A program made the translations under genes and the position numbers. This document shows, in pieces, positions 27,699-36,879 of a DNA stretch of 64,000 bases. Each line of letters starts with the position of its first letter. The first letter of the stretch is position 1. The DNA is taken from assembly GCF_042684645.1 (NCBI RefSeq), contig NZ_JBHULV010000023.1, forward strand, positions 62,001 through 126,000. Direction: 5' to 3'. The stretch comes from Pseudopedobacter alpinus. GTDB taxonomy: Bacteria; Bacteroidota; Bacteroidia; Sphingobacteriales; Sphingobacteriaceae. The notes below the pieces were generated by a model. It was given only the letters and a program-made list of their open reading frames with translations, ran no database searches and was not told where the DNA came from.

Positions 27699-29414
27699 CT
27701 ATTTCATTTGAATACCATCGCCATATTTAAAAAAGCTATTAATAGTTACTGGTAATTTACCGTTAGCTTTAATTTTACCTAGCAATAATTTAACAGCTGC
27801 ATTTTCCATTTGTGGTGAGTTTTGATAACCAATTATTATTGTTTTACTTCCTTCTATGCCGGGTAAACTAGCTATAGTATAAGGGTTAGCAAGAACGGTT
27901 GTTATGGTATTTTGTTTAGCCACATCTGCAATAAACAACTTTAAATCAATACTGTAGCCTATGTTACTACCGGGTCTTTTGTTGGTATCGTAAATATTCA
28001 ATAAACAAATATCAAACTTTTTCAACTCTTGCTTTACACTTTCTAACTCTTTTAAAGTAACATCTTTAGGGATGATAAAAAGTGTAGCATCTGGAATTTC
28101 CTTTCTTATAGCATCAGAAAAAACAGTAGGTACTTTTGGGCCTATGTTTATAATTGCTGTTTTGCGTACAAAATCGTTTCTAAGCGGTATAAGACTTTCT
28201 CCTTTTAATAAGGTGATGGCTGCATCACTTAATTCTTGATTTAATTGTTGTGCTGCTGGCGTGTTCAAATCAGCAACTACATTTGTGGTAATTACAGGCT
28301 CTAATTTATTTAAGCCCATCCAATATTTAGCTTTTAATATTTTAAGCACTTTAGCATCAATATCTGCCCATGTTAATCTTTTTTGTCTGATAGATTTACG
28401 AATCAGTTTTTCAGCTCTCAGTGTGTTTTCTGAAAGTTCTAAAACATCGTTTCCGGCAATTAATCCTCTAACATCTGCCTCGCCATTAGGGAAAAATTTA
28501 ACTACACCTTTCATATTCATGGCATCAGAAAATATTAAGCCTTCAAAACCTAATTTGTTTTTTAATATATCTGTTACTATTGGTTTAGATAAAGTGGAGG
28601 GCAAATTTGGTGTATTATCTAAAGATGGAATATTCATGTGAGCTACCATTACACCACTTAAATTTGCTTTAAAAGCCTCTTTAAAAGGATACATTTCTAA
28701 AGAATCTAACCGCCCGGCAGTAAAAGGTAATTTTGGTAAATCGTAATGAGAATCAACATCCGTATCGCCATGGCCAGGAAAATGTTTTGCTGTTGTTAAA
28801 ATACCACTTTCTTGCATTCCTTGCATATATGCGATACTTTTTTCTGCAACGTTGTATTTATTTTCTCCAAAAGATCTGAAATTAATTACCGGATTTTTTG
28901 GGTTGTTGTTTACATCCATTACAGGCGCAAAATTTATTTGCATGCCTAACCTTTTAAAGTCTTTGGCAACTTCTTGCCCCATTTTATACAACAGCTGGTT
29001 GTTTTGAATTGCCCCCAACGTCATTTGATAAGGATAAGACATGGTACTATCTAAACGCATACCCAAACCCCATTCGGCGTCCATTGCTACCATTAGCGGA
29101 ATTTTTGAAAGCTTTTGATATTGATTAGTTAAAGCAGCTTGCTTTGCAGGCCCGCCTTGAAAAAAAACTACTCCACCTAAATGTTCTTTTGCAATAACTT
29201 TCCCTACAGAATCGGCGTATTTTTGACCTAAATCTGTATGTGCTCGAACCATAAATAGCTGACCAATTTTTTGATTTCTGGTCATTTTTTTAAATACCGA
29301 ATCGACCCAGCGATTGGGATTATTTAAGGTTTTAACAAAAGGAACAGGAGTTTGTGCTTTTAAACCTATTGAAAAGCAGATTAGGCTTAATACAAACCAA
29401 AAAGATTTCTTCAT
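27699..29414 (-). CDS. Secreted glycoside hydrolase family 3 (beta-N-acetylhexosaminidase-like)
   Basis: The signal peptide ends at GLKAQ. The (beta/alpha)8 domain carries the NagZ-type loop KHFPGHGDTDVDSH near residues 212-226, whose His-Asp supplies the acid/base in this subfamily, and the nucleophile Asp in FSDAMNM near 297. A second alpha/beta domain follows to residue 571. Many Bacteroidota homologues continue into a beta-lactamase-like domain of about 400 residues; this one does not. Muropeptide or chitin-type GlcNAc hydrolysis in the periplasm is likely. A TAAATTTG -7-like box lies at 29465-29458 and a CRE-like palindrome at 29491-29510 upstream. Confidence 0.9.
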   Translation of the reverse strand: MKKSFWFVLSLICFSIGLKAQTPVPFVKTLNNPNRWVDSVFKKMTRNQKIGQLFMVRAHTDLGQKYADSVGKVIAKEHLGGVVFFQGGPAKQAALTNQYQKLSKIPLMVAMDAEWGLGMRLDSTMSYPYQMTLGAIQNNQLLYKMGQEVAKDFKRLGMQINFAPVMDVNNNPKNPVINFRSFGENKYNVAEKSIAYMQGMQESGILTTAKHFPGHGDTDVDSHYDLPKLPFTAGRLDSLEMYPFKEAFKANLSGVMVAHMNIPSLDNTPNLPSTLSKPIVTDILKNKLGFEGLIFSDAMNMKGVVKFFPNGEADVRGLIAGNDVLELSENTLRAEKLIRKSIRQKRLTWADIDAKVLKILKAKYWMGLNKLEPVITTNVVADLNTPAAQQLNQELSDAAITLLKGESLIPLRNDFVRKTAIINIGPKVPTVFSDAIRKEIPDATLFIIPKDVTLKELESVKQELKKFDICLLNIYDTNKRPGSNIGYSIDLKLFIADVAKQNTITTVLANPYTIASLPGIEGSKTIIIGYQNSPQMENAAVKLLLGKIKANGKLPVTINSFFKYGDGIQMK

Positions 29415-29955
29415 TACAAATTTTTTAAAGTGTTTTTTAGCTAATTTGATAAACCACCAAATTTAATAACGCAATATCTAAATTAATAGCTATGTAAACG
29501 ATTTGGTATATTTTACTTTATTAACAATTTAATAATTGAAGAAGACAAGGGCTAAGATATACATTAAACCAAGATTACGCAATAAGAATTTGCCACAACA
29601 AAATTCTACTGCAAATCTATTTCTATACTCTTTTTTCTAACATTAGAATAGAAAAACTATTCTTTTAATTAGAAAAAACCCGTGTCTAATAGCTTTTTTT
29701 ATAATCTTGTTTCGCTTTAATCTCTACTGCATAATCCGGGTTAAAGAAATTATTATTTAATGATATTGAAAAATTAATTTTGTAGTGCATAAACTACACC
29801 CAGTTTTTATCTGAAACAAAAATTAAGTAAATCATAAATTGAAATCATAAAAACATAAATATTTATTAATCAATATATTATGTAATAAATGTTAGACAAA
29901 ATTATTTTTTGGCATCATTATTTCCTAAGCACATTAAATTAATTAAAATAAAATT
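29415..29955. other. 541-bp intergenic region with small hairpins
   Basis: No open frame of coding character is present between the divergent GH3 and barrel genes. It contains a CRE-like palindrome (29491-29510), a perfect hairpin AGAATAG-AAAAA-CTATTCT (29645-29663) and a second one, ATTAGA/TCTAAT (29668-29690), followed by AGC and seven Ts on the plus strand. The last could end a small plus-strand RNA. The promoter of the downstream barrel gene was not identified. Confidence 0.45.
29491..29510. promoter_or_regulatory. CRE/LacI-like operator candidate upstream of GH3
   Basis: TATGTAAACGATTTGGTATA has the TGTAAnCG...-type layout of LacI/GalR-family sites. It matches the site at 50892-50911 at 16 of 20 positions. 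It lies about 80 bases upstream of the GH3 start on the other strand. Confidence 0.3.
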
Positions 29956-30585
29956 ATGAAAAAATTATTTATAGCTGCTTTTGCTTTACTAATGATAGGA
30001 AAAGTCAATGCTCAAGAAAAATCAAGTGGTTTAAGTTTTGGAATTAAAGGAGGTGTAAGTTTTAGTAATATTATTAAAACCGATGATTCTGATTTTAAAA
30101 CAGATTATTTAACTGGTTATAATGCAGGTGTATTTATTAGTATCCCTATTGTTGATAGATTATCTTTTCAGCCGGAGGTGATGTTTTCTCAGAAGGGTTA
30201 CAAATCTGAAAGAACGGGATTATTAAATAATGGTACGTTTACTCAAACAACCAATTGGATTGAAGTACCAATTTTAGCGGCTATAAATGTAGCTAGTGGT
30301 TTCAATTTGTATTTAGGGCCACAAATTTCATTTTTAACTAAAACTACCAATAAATACGAAGGTGATTTTAATAGTTCGCAACAAACAAAATATGAAGACG
30401 ATGCGGATAAGTTTAAGAAAAGTATAGCTGGCGGTGTTTTAGGAGCTGGTTTTGATATTACAAAAAACATAAGCTTAAACGGAAGGTATGCTTTAGATTT
30501 CCAAAAAAACAATGAAAACGGAACTACTGAAACTCCAGCTTTTAAAAACCAAGTTTGGCAAGCAGGTTTGGCTTTAAAGTTTTAA
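29956..30585 (+). CDS. Outer-membrane beta-barrel protein (porin family, PorT-like)
   Basis: A signal peptide (MKKLFIAAFALLMIG...NAQ) is followed by FGIKGGVSFSNI, FSYxAGVF-like strands (GYNAGVFISIPI), LSFQPEVMFSQKGY, and IEVPILAAINV, the recurring pattern of the Bacteroidota 'outer membrane protein beta-barrel' family (eight strands). It ends in an aromatic strand (QAGLALKF). No specific substrate or function is known. It is monocistronic, ending at a terminator shared with the convergent MFS gene. Confidence 0.85.
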   Translation: MKKLFIAAFALLMIGKVNAQEKSSGLSFGIKGGVSFSNIIKTDDSDFKTDYLTGYNAGVFISIPIVDRLSFQPEVMFSQKGYKSERTGLLNNGTFTQTTNWIEVPILAAINVASGFNLYLGPQISFLTKTTNKYEGDFNSSQQTKYEDDADKFKKSIAGGVLGAGFDITKNISLNGRYALDFQKNNENGTTETPAFKNQVWQAGLALKF

Positions 30586-30600
30586 ATAATACACAATTTT

Positions 30601-30636
30601 AAAAATCCTTTTGCTTTAACTAGTAAGAGGATTTTT
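30601..30636. terminator. Shared terminator between barrel gene and MFS gene
   Basis: AAAAATCCT (30601-30609) pairs with AGGATTTTT (30628-30636) and is followed by more Ts on the plus strand. The right side overlaps the last codons of the convergent MFS gene, so one hairpin can serve both directions. Confidence 0.65.
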
Positions 30637-31809
30637 TTTTGGCTGTATTTTTTTAGTTTTATGCCAAAACAGATAAACTAAGCCAAGCATATTTACAGAT
30701 GCAATACCGTAAAAAACGGTTGGCGTACGCCCAATAATGTCTTGTACAAACCAACCCGAAAAGAAAGCTCCTAATCCAATCCCTACTTCTAAGCCAATAT
30801 ACATGGTAGCAACAGAAAGTCCTCTTTTATCGTAATCACTTAAATCAATTGTCCAGGCAGAAATAGCTGGCGAAAGCATACCAGTTGCAACGCCATAAAG
30901 TAAGGCTCCACTTAAAAAACCTGTAACGGTTTGCCAAGTACCAATCCATATTAAGGCAATACAAAGTATTGATAAAGAAATTTTTAGAATTGGTACTCTC
31001 CCAAACTTATCTGATGATTTGCCTGCCAAAAAACGCATTAATAATGATGAGATGGTGAAAACCATAAAAAACACACCCTTATTTGCTATACCTACATGCG
31101 CTGTCCAATCGGGAATTACGGTTATAATTGCCCCGTAACTTACATAGCTAAATAAGGTTACCCAAAAAGCTGGCAAAGCTTGTTTATTCATCCATTCGTT
31201 ACTCTTTATTTTTAATAAACTCACTTTAAAAGTTTGTTTGTTTGCCAAAGTTTCTTTCATATTAAATATGATGGCAATGGATAACAATGCAAACAATGAG
31301 GAGCAGTAAAATAAAATATTGATAGAAAAATATTGAGTAATTGCACTTCCTATTGCTGGGCCAATTGCCATACCTGTACTAAAAAACAAGCTATGTATGC
31401 CCATAGCTTCTCCCCACCTACCTGCAGGTACAATATCTGCAACGTAAGCAGCAGTTGCAGTTGGCTTAAAACCCGTAGAAAACCCATGAATTAATCTTAA
31501 AAATAAAAAGCCTGAAATACTGGTGAGTATTGGATACAAAAAGCCACAAACAAAACAAACTAAAGAACCGATAGCCATAATAGGTACTCGCCCAATTTTA
31601 TCAGTTAACTTGCCACTAAACGGACGAGAAATGCCAGCAGTTATGGTAAATAGAGCGATGATTAAACCCTTATATTCTGCTCCACCTAAACTTGTTAAAT
31701 ATGCAGGCAACTCAGGAATTAACATGTTAAAACTCGCAGAAAAAAGAAAAGAGCTAAAGCAAACTAAAAGGAAAGGAAGGGTATATAAACTTTTTGTGGT
31801 ATCAGACAT
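30616..31809 (-). CDS. MFS transporter
   Basis: About twelve transmembrane helices over 397 residues are seen. The MFS motif A-like loop SGKLTDKIGRVPIM lies between helices 2 and 3 near residue 60, and a related loop AGKSSDKFGRVPIL in the second half near 260. These are typical of drug/H+ or sugar-phosphate type MFS proteins with RLIHGFSTGFKPTATAAYV in helix 4, reminiscent of drug:H+ antiporters (motif C region). The substrate cannot be assigned. It is monocistronic, reading toward the barrel gene. Confidence 0.87.
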   Translation of the reverse strand: MSDTTKSLYTLPFLLVCFSSFLFSASFNMLIPELPAYLTSLGGAEYKGLIIALFTITAGISRPFSGKLTDKIGRVPIMAIGSLVCFVCGFLYPILTSISGFLFLRLIHGFSTGFKPTATAAYVADIVPAGRWGEAMGIHSLFFSTGMAIGPAIGSAITQYFSINILFYCSSLFALLSIAIIFNMKETLANKQTFKVSLLKIKSNEWMNKQALPAFWVTLFSYVSYGAIITVIPDWTAHVGIANKGVFFMVFTISSLLMRFLAGKSSDKFGRVPILKISLSILCIALIWIGTWQTVTGFLSGALLYGVATGMLSPAISAWTIDLSDYDKRGLSVATMYIGLEVGIGLGAFFSGWFVQDIIGRTPTVFYGIASVNMLGLVYLFWHKTKKIQPKKNPLTS

Positions 31810-31873
31810 TATTGAAAAAACATTTCATTCTAATTTATATGAGAATGGAATAAAATAATTTGCTTGGTTGGAT

Positions 31874-32260
31874 TTATACATCTTTTTGAAATTTATAGCT
31901 CCAATAAATTCTTAGCATTTCTGCGAAGATAAATAAGGAGAATAATAAATTTTCTAATCCTACCCAAGAAACGTAATAGCTGATGGAGGAAACAAAACCT
32001 ATGGAAAAAGCTAAAAAAATAAAACGGGGTAATAACTGGCAGTAATAAATTATTATCCCTGCTTTTTTAGGAATAGCTAATAAAAATGCTGATGCTAATA
32101 AACTAAACCATAGCAGAACATATAAAAACCTCGAAAAAATCTCATTTATAGTAAATGATTCTTCTTGAAAGAACGAAAACAATTGTAAGCTCCCTTCTGG
32201 GGCCATTAAGTAAAAAGACAATAAATCTAAAAACGCAAAAAAACGAAGTGTCCATTTCAT
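31874..32260 (-). CDS. Small four-helix membrane protein, unknown function
   Basis: This 128-residue protein has four hydrophobic segments (about 5-25, 45-65, 70-95 and 100-120) and no recognisable motif. It starts 14 bases after the TonB-domain gene stop on the same strand, so the two are likely co-transcribed. No family was recognised. Confidence 0.6.
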   Translation of the reverse strand: MKWTLRFFAFLDLLSFYLMAPEGSLQLFSFFQEESFTINEIFSRFLYVLLWFSLLASAFLLAIPKKAGIIIYYCQLLPRFIFLAFSIGFVSSISYYVSWVGLENLLFSLFIFAEMLRIYWSYKFQKDV

Positions 32261-32274
32261 GGCGCTAATATAGC

Positions 32275-32943
32275 TTATTTACAGTTTTGGGCAATTAAAT
32301 CATCGGCATCTGTAAAGCCAATATTTTTAATAAAATTTAAAGTTTCACAAGCGCCATCCTTATCTCCTTGTTTCAATTTCTTTTTTGCTTCCACTAATAA
32401 TTCTTCCACTAATTCAGCATCGTAGCCTAAATCTGCTTTCAGATTTATTATTTCTTGTTCATTTTTAGTGTTTGCCAAACCTGCGTATTTATTCTTATAA
32501 TAATTTATAATTGCATCTTCTAAAGCTTGTCTTGTTTTATATGCTTCAATTGATTTCGCTATTTCATTAGCTGTAAGGTTACTACAATTATAATTTTGCA
32601 GCGTAAATTTTATAGGCACCACCATTTCAGATCTTTCGCTATAATTCTTCGGGATATCCCATTTATGGGTAGTTAGCTTAATCAATCTTATAGCTTCATC
32701 ATCTAAATCAACACCTAAACCTTGTTTTGCTTTTACGTTTGAAACTTGTCCGTCTTTATTTAAATTAAAAGAAACATAAATAACGCCTTCTATACAATTA
32801 CGTTTTGAATAAACCGGATAAACTTTATTGGTATTTATAAATTGTTCTAAAGCACTTTCTCCTCCTTTAAAAACAGGTTGATCATCAGCGCCTAATAAGC
32901 CCAAAAGAAAAACTAAAGAAAATTTTATAATTGAAATTATCAT
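32275..32943 (-). CDS. TonB C-terminal domain protein
   Basis: After a short hydrophobic N-terminus (IIKFSLVFLLGLLGA) comes a TonB C-terminal domain at about residues 28-110: ALEQFINTNKVYP, IEGVIYVSFNLNKDGQV and LDDEAIRLIKLT are canonical. A helical tail (about 125-222) with repeated Lys/Glu and NxGxxDA-like ending follows. It lacks the usual Pro-rich spacer, so a role as a true energy transducer across the periplasm is doubtful; Bacteroidota use this domain in many envelope proteins. It is probably periplasmic or secreted. Confidence 0.8.
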   Translation of the reverse strand: MIISIIKFSLVFLLGLLGADDQPVFKGGESALEQFINTNKVYPVYSKRNCIEGVIYVSFNLNKDGQVSNVKAKQGLGVDLDDEAIRLIKLTTHKWDIPKNYSERSEMVVPIKFTLQNYNCSNLTANEIAKSIEAYKTRQALEDAIINYYKNKYAGLANTKNEQEIINLKADLGYDAELVEELLVEAKKKLKQGDKDGACETLNFIKNIGFTDADDLIAQNCK

Positions 32944-33016
32944 AATTGATAAACGTTTATTTAATAATTTATTATGCTTTAACTATTTACGAAAAAATAG
33001 TCATTTTTTAATGAAC

Positions 33017-33046
33017 AAAAAAGCCAGATTTATTTCTGGCTTTTTT
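33017..33046 (-). terminator. Intrinsic terminator after DJ-1/PfpI gene
   Basis: Perfect 12-bp arms AAAAAAGCCAGA and TCTGGCTTTTTT with a 6-base loop, T-rich on both strands, lie 51 bases beyond the PfpI-like stop. Confidence 0.85.
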
Positions 33047-33097
33047 ACTATGCTTCTTAATTACAAAAGCAAAAATTGCATTGCTTTTCCGAAATCA

Positions 33098-33790
33098 CTA
33101 ACTAGCTTTTTTTACTAATAATGCTTTTAAAAGTAATTTCGCAGCCTCTTCTGATGATGCCGGATTTTGACCTGTAATTAACAAACCATCTTGTTTAACA
33201 TACACTCCCCAATCTGCACCTTTGCTGTAAGTAGCACCTAATTTTTTCATTTCGTCTTCTAATAAAAACGGAACTACATCTGTTAATTGCACTGCCTCTT
33301 CCTCTGTATTTGAGAAACCAGTTACTTCTTTACCTTTTACCAAAGGCTCGCCATTAGCATCTTTAACATTTACCAAAGCACCTGGTGCGTGGCATACAAA
33401 AGCTACTGGCTTATCATTATTATAAAAGTTTTGAATTAATGCAATAGAGTTTTCATCATTTGCTAAATCCCAAAGTGGGCCATGGCCTCCAGGGTAAAAA
33501 ACAGCATCATAGTCTGCTTGGTTAACCTCACTTAAAACAACTGAAATAGCCAATTTTGTTTTTAAAGCTTCGTCTGCATAAAAACGTTTAGTGGCTGGTG
33601 TCTGAGAATCTGGCGCTGTGCTTTTAGGGTCTATTGGTGGTTGCCCGCCTTTTGGCGAAGCAATAGTAAGTTCCACTCCTGCATCTGCCATTACATAATA
33701 TGGTGCAGCAAATTCTTCTACCCAAAATCCGGTTTTTTCGCCGGTATTTCCTAAATCACTGTGTGATGTTAATACAATTAATACTTTCAT
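33098..33790 (-). CDS. DJ-1/PfpI family protein (Hsp31-like glyoxalase III candidate)
   Basis: This class I glutamine-amidotransferase-fold protein has the nucleophile elbow FVCHAPGAL near residue 135, with Asp/His-type partners likely in AVFYPGGHGPLWDL near 95. The overall form (VLTSHSDLGNTGEKTGFWVEE at the N-terminus, given in two parts: VLTSHSDLG and GEKTGFWVEE) matches the small Hsp31-like group known for glutathione-independent glyoxalase III activity on methylglyoxal. It follows the iron-ADH gene on the same strand after a 175-base spacer containing a degenerate repeat. The carbonyl-detoxification role is inferred from family and neighbours. Confidence 0.85.
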   Translation of the reverse strand: MKVLIVLTSHSDLGNTGEKTGFWVEEFAAPYYVMADAGVELTIASPKGGQPPIDPKSTAPDSQTPATKRFYADEALKTKLAISVVLSEVNQADYDAVFYPGGHGPLWDLANDENSIALIQNFYNNDKPVAFVCHAPGALVNVKDANGEPLVKGKEVTGFSNTEEEAVQLTDVVPFLLEDEMKKLGATYSKGADWGVYVKQDGLLITGQNPASSEEAAKLLLKALLVKKAS

Positions 33791-33870
33791 TGTTGTTGTT
33801 TTTAATTTAATAAAATTTATTTTTTTGTGGACATTTTACCACTACTCCAGCTGGCGGATAAATCTTTTTT

Positions 33871-33945
33871 GCTGTCCTTCGACTTCGTTCAAGATTACAA
33901 AAAAGGGTATCGCTACCATCGTTAACGCTTTTTCTATTAAGTTTT
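33871..33945. repeat. Degenerate copy of the 1.4-2.2 kb repeat
   Basis: CTGTCCTTCGACTTCGTTCA followed by GCTACCATCGTTAACGC and TTTTTCTATTA repeats the order seen in copy 1 of the tandem array (CCTTCGACTCCG, GCTACCATTAACG, TTTTTTATGATCACCTATTA). It occupies the spacer between the ADH and PfpI-like genes. Confidence 0.6.
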
Positions 33946-33965
33946 ACTGTAAATACAATAGCAAC

Positions 33966-35126
33966 CTAATAGCTCATTTCTACAATTTTCTCAACATCTG
34001 CCGGAGCTAATGTTTTGTGTTCTCCTAAACCTAACCAACCTCTTTCTGTAAATCTTGCTGCAATTTTTTGTGCAGTTCCTTCATAATCTTTAGTATAGTC
34101 AGATAATTTGGTGTCGATTTCTAGAGAATGGAAAAAATCTTCTGTTTTTACGATGGCTGCTTTCGCAATAGCATCTGTATCGCCTTCGGTAATTCCCCAA
34201 ACTCTTTTTCCGTATTGAGCTAGTTTTTCTCTTTTTGATGCAAAGTTGTAACGGTAATGACTAGGTGCAATTACAGCTAAAGTTCTTGCATGGTCTATTC
34301 CGTATTGTGCCGTAAGCTCATGCCCAATAGCATGCACAGCCCAATCTGTTGGCACTCCTTTTTGTATTAATCCATTCAAAGCCATGGTACAACTCCACAT
34401 AAAATTAGCAGCCGCCTCATAATCTGAAGGGTTAGCTGTTATTCTGGGAGCTACTTCAATTAAAGTTTGCATAATACTTTCTGCAAATCTGTCTTGCAAT
34501 GCTGCACCAATTGGGTAAGTCATGTATTGTTCTAAAACATGTGTAAAAGCATCAGTAATACCGTTTGCTAATTGGCGCTGTGGGATAGATTGTACCACTT
34601 CTGGGTCCAGAATAGAAAATTCAGGAAATAAGCCAGGACCACCCATAGCCAATTTTTCTTGTGTTTCTGCTCTGGTAATTACCGAACCAGAATTCATTTC
34701 CGAACCTGTTGCAGGTAAAGTTAAAACAGTTCCAAATGGTAAACCTTTTTTTGTTGGGATGGCATTTTTTAAAATATCCCAAGGCTCGCTACCTTCATAT
34801 AAAGCTGCTGATGATAAAAATTTAGTACCATCAATAACAGAACCACCGCCAACAGCTAACATATAAGTTATATTTTCTTCTTTGATGATTTTTAATGCAT
34901 CCATTAAAATAGCATATTCTGGATTAGCCGGAATACCTCCAAACTCTATAACTTCAAAATCTTTTAATGCTGTTTTCACTTGTTCATAAATACCGTTTGA
35001 TTTGATACTGCCACCACCATAAAGCATTAAAACTTTAGCATTTTTTGGTATTTCTGTAGCAATTTTAGCTATTTGTCCTTTACCAAAAATTATTTTAGTA
35101 GGGTTTTTAAATTCAAAATTTAACAT
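33966..35126 (-). CDS. Iron-containing alcohol dehydrogenase (YqhD-like)
   Basis: This group III metal-dependent ADH has the nucleotide-binding GGGSVIDGTKF near residues 95-105, LPATGSEMNSGSVI near 137-150, and metal-ligand His in HAIGHELTAQYGIDHAR near 257-273. Length 386 and the motifs fit YqhD/BdhA, NADPH-dependent reductases of short aldehydes such as methylglyoxal and acrolein. It begins 23 bases after the DsbA-like gene and shares its transcript. Within this regulon an aldehyde-reducing role is plausible. Confidence 0.9.
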   Translation of the reverse strand: MLNFEFKNPTKIIFGKGQIAKIATEIPKNAKVLMLYGGGSIKSNGIYEQVKTALKDFEVIEFGGIPANPEYAILMDALKIIKEENITYMLAVGGGSVIDGTKFLSSAALYEGSEPWDILKNAIPTKKGLPFGTVLTLPATGSEMNSGSVITRAETQEKLAMGGPGLFPEFSILDPEVVQSIPQRQLANGITDAFTHVLEQYMTYPIGAALQDRFAESIMQTLIEVAPRITANPSDYEAAANFMWSCTMALNGLIQKGVPTDWAVHAIGHELTAQYGIDHARTLAVIAPSHYRYNFASKREKLAQYGKRVWGITEGDTDAIAKAAIVKTEDFFHSLEIDTKLSDYTKDYEGTAQKIAARFTERGWLGLGEHKTLAPADVEKIVEMSY

Positions 35127-35149
35127 AATTTATATTCTTTATCTTATAG

Positions 35150-35821
35150 TTAACAATCGTCTCCAGTACACTGGAATTCATTACTTTCTTTTTTTATTTC
35201 TAATTGCTCAAATGCTTCTAAAAAAGCAGCAGGTGGTTGAGCACCTTGTATCATATATTTATCATTAATAATAAATGTTGGTACCGCATTAATTCCAGCA
35301 TTTCTGTACATCGCTTCTTCTGCTAAAACTTCTTCTTTAGCAACATCACTAGCTAAAAATTGTTCTAATTCAAGTTTATCTAAGCCACACTCTTCTCCTA
35401 ATTGTACTAAAGTTTGATTGTTAGAAAAATCTTTACCGGCTGCAAAATAAGCTTCAAATAATTTTACCGCTAAACTTAAATCTTTGCCCTTTTGTTTAGC
35501 AAACCACATTAAACGGTGTATGTTTATGGTATTGGGGATATTTGTGATACTTTCCGGATTCATCGCTAAAGATTCGCTATCTGCAACATCTTTAATCTGA
35601 TTAAACATATTTGCGCCTCTTTCTCCAAATTTTTGAGTTAAGAACTTATTTTTGTCCATTCCCTCTTTTTGCAATTCTGGGTGCAACTGAAAAGGTTTCC
35701 AGGTTATTTCCGCCTCGTAATTACCTTGTTTTAAAGCGTCATTCAGTCTTTTTTGACCTATGTAACACCAAGGACAAACCAAATCAGAAACAATATCTAT
35801 TTTAATTTTGCTGGCCATCAT
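35150..35821 (-). CDS. DsbA family oxidoreductase (FrnE-like)
   Basis: The thioredoxin-fold active site is SDLVCPWCYIG (CPWC) near the N-terminus. The family continues with WKPFQLHPELQKEG, and ends AVPTFIINDKYMIQGAQPP with the cis-Pro loop near residue 180. There is no signal peptide, so it acts in the cytoplasm, as FrnE-type proteins do. The ATG at 35821 lies one base after the stop of the enone reductase gene, suggesting translational coupling; a frame extension to 35836 would overlap that gene and is less likely. A Cys pair at the C-terminus (CTGDDC) is extra. Confidence 0.88.
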   Translation of the reverse strand: MMASKIKIDIVSDLVCPWCYIGQKRLNDALKQGNYEAEITWKPFQLHPELQKEGMDKNKFLTQKFGERGANMFNQIKDVADSESLAMNPESITNIPNTINIHRLMWFAKQKGKDLSLAVKLFEAYFAAGKDFSNNQTLVQLGEECGLDKLELEQFLASDVAKEEVLAEEAMYRNAGINAVPTFIINDKYMIQGAQPPAAFLEAFEQLEIKKESNEFQCTGDDC

Positions 35822-35822
35822 T

Positions 35823-36821
35823 TTATATTTTAACAATCATTTTACCTTTATTTTTTCCTTCAAAAAGGTCTAAAAAAGCTTGTGGTATTTGATCAAAACC
35901 TTCAACTATGGTTTCTTGATGTGCCAATTTTCCATCTTTTAACCAAGTAGCCATTTTTTGAATAGCTTCTGGGAATTTAGCCGCGTAATTTGACACAATA
36001 AAACCTTGCATTAACACACTGTTTTTTACAATAATTGGTTGCAATCTTGGCCCTTTAGCAATTTCAGTATCGTTATATAAAGATATTGCACCACAAACCG
36101 GCACTCTTGCAAAATTGTTTATGTTAGCTAAAACTGCATCAGAAATTTCGCCACCTACATTATCAAAATAAACATCCACTCCGTTTGGAGCAGCATTTTT
36201 AATGGCTTTTGAAATATCTTTAGTGGTTTTGTAATTGATTACTTCATCATAACCAAAATCTTTTTTAAGCATTTCAACTTTTTCATCCGTTCCGGCTAAA
36301 CCAACAACTCTGCAACCTAATACTTTACCTATTTGCCCAACTACAGAACCTACAGCGCCAGCCGCACCAGAAACTACCAATGTTTCTCCTTCTTTAGGCT
36401 TTCCAATTTCTGTTAAACCTAAATAAGCTGTTAAACCGGTCATCCCAAGTATCCCTAAGTAAGCAGATAATCCAACTTTAGTACCATCTACTTTATTAAG
36501 TCCTTTGCCCGTACTCACTTGAAATTCTTTCCATTCTAATAAACCCGAAACATGACTTCCTACTTTAAAATCAGCGTTTTCAGAAGCAATAACTTCTGCT
36601 ATCATACCAGAACTTATAGGTTTGTGAAGTTCAAACGGCGGAACGTAAGATTTTGCATCGCTCATTCTTCCTCTTAAGTAAGGATCAACAGAAACAAACA
36701 ATGCTTTCAATAATATTTCTCCGTTTTTAGCGGTAGGTTTTTCTTCTTCAATAAATTTAAAATCATTTAAAGTTGGCGTTCCAATTGGTCTTTTATCTAA
36801 TAAAATTACTCTATTCATCAT
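35823..36821 (-). CDS. NADP-dependent enone/quinone reductase, MDR family (PTGR/CurA-like)
   Basis: This zinc-free medium-chain reductase has VSVDPYLRGRMSD near residues 48-60, VVSGAAGAVGSVVGQIGK near 150-167, the NADP-binding VVGLAGTDEKVEML and VDVYFDNVGGEI near 235. These are hallmarks of the leukotriene B4 12-hydroxydehydrogenase / 2-alkenal reductase branch, which saturates alpha,beta-unsaturated carbonyls. Length 332 is normal. It is the first gene of the run and a near-copy of the MarR palindrome lies at 36846-36865, about 25 bases before its ATG. Confidence 0.9.
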   Translation of the reverse strand: MMNRVILLDKRPIGTPTLNDFKFIEEEKPTAKNGEILLKALFVSVDPYLRGRMSDAKSYVPPFELHKPISSGMIAEVIASENADFKVGSHVSGLLEWKEFQVSTGKGLNKVDGTKVGLSAYLGILGMTGLTAYLGLTEIGKPKEGETLVVSGAAGAVGSVVGQIGKVLGCRVVGLAGTDEKVEMLKKDFGYDEVINYKTTKDISKAIKNAAPNGVDVYFDNVGGEISDAVLANINNFARVPVCGAISLYNDTEIAKGPRLQPIIVKNSVLMQGFIVSNYAAKFPEAIQKMATWLKDGKLAHQETIVEGFDQIPQAFLDLFEGKNKGKMIVKI

Positions 36822-36845
36822 TTCGTCATTTTTAAGCCATCAACA

Positions 36846-36865
36846 TTAACATCCATGGACTTTAT
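36846..36865. promoter_or_regulatory. Second MarR operator candidate
   Basis: TTAACATCCATGGACTTTAT matches the core of the perfect palindrome at 37327-37346 at 17 of 20 positions; the left half-site is identical. It lies between the MarR stop and the enone-reductase start, where repressor binding would block the downstream run. Confidence 0.65.
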
Positions 36866-36879
36866 TTTAATAATTTTTT

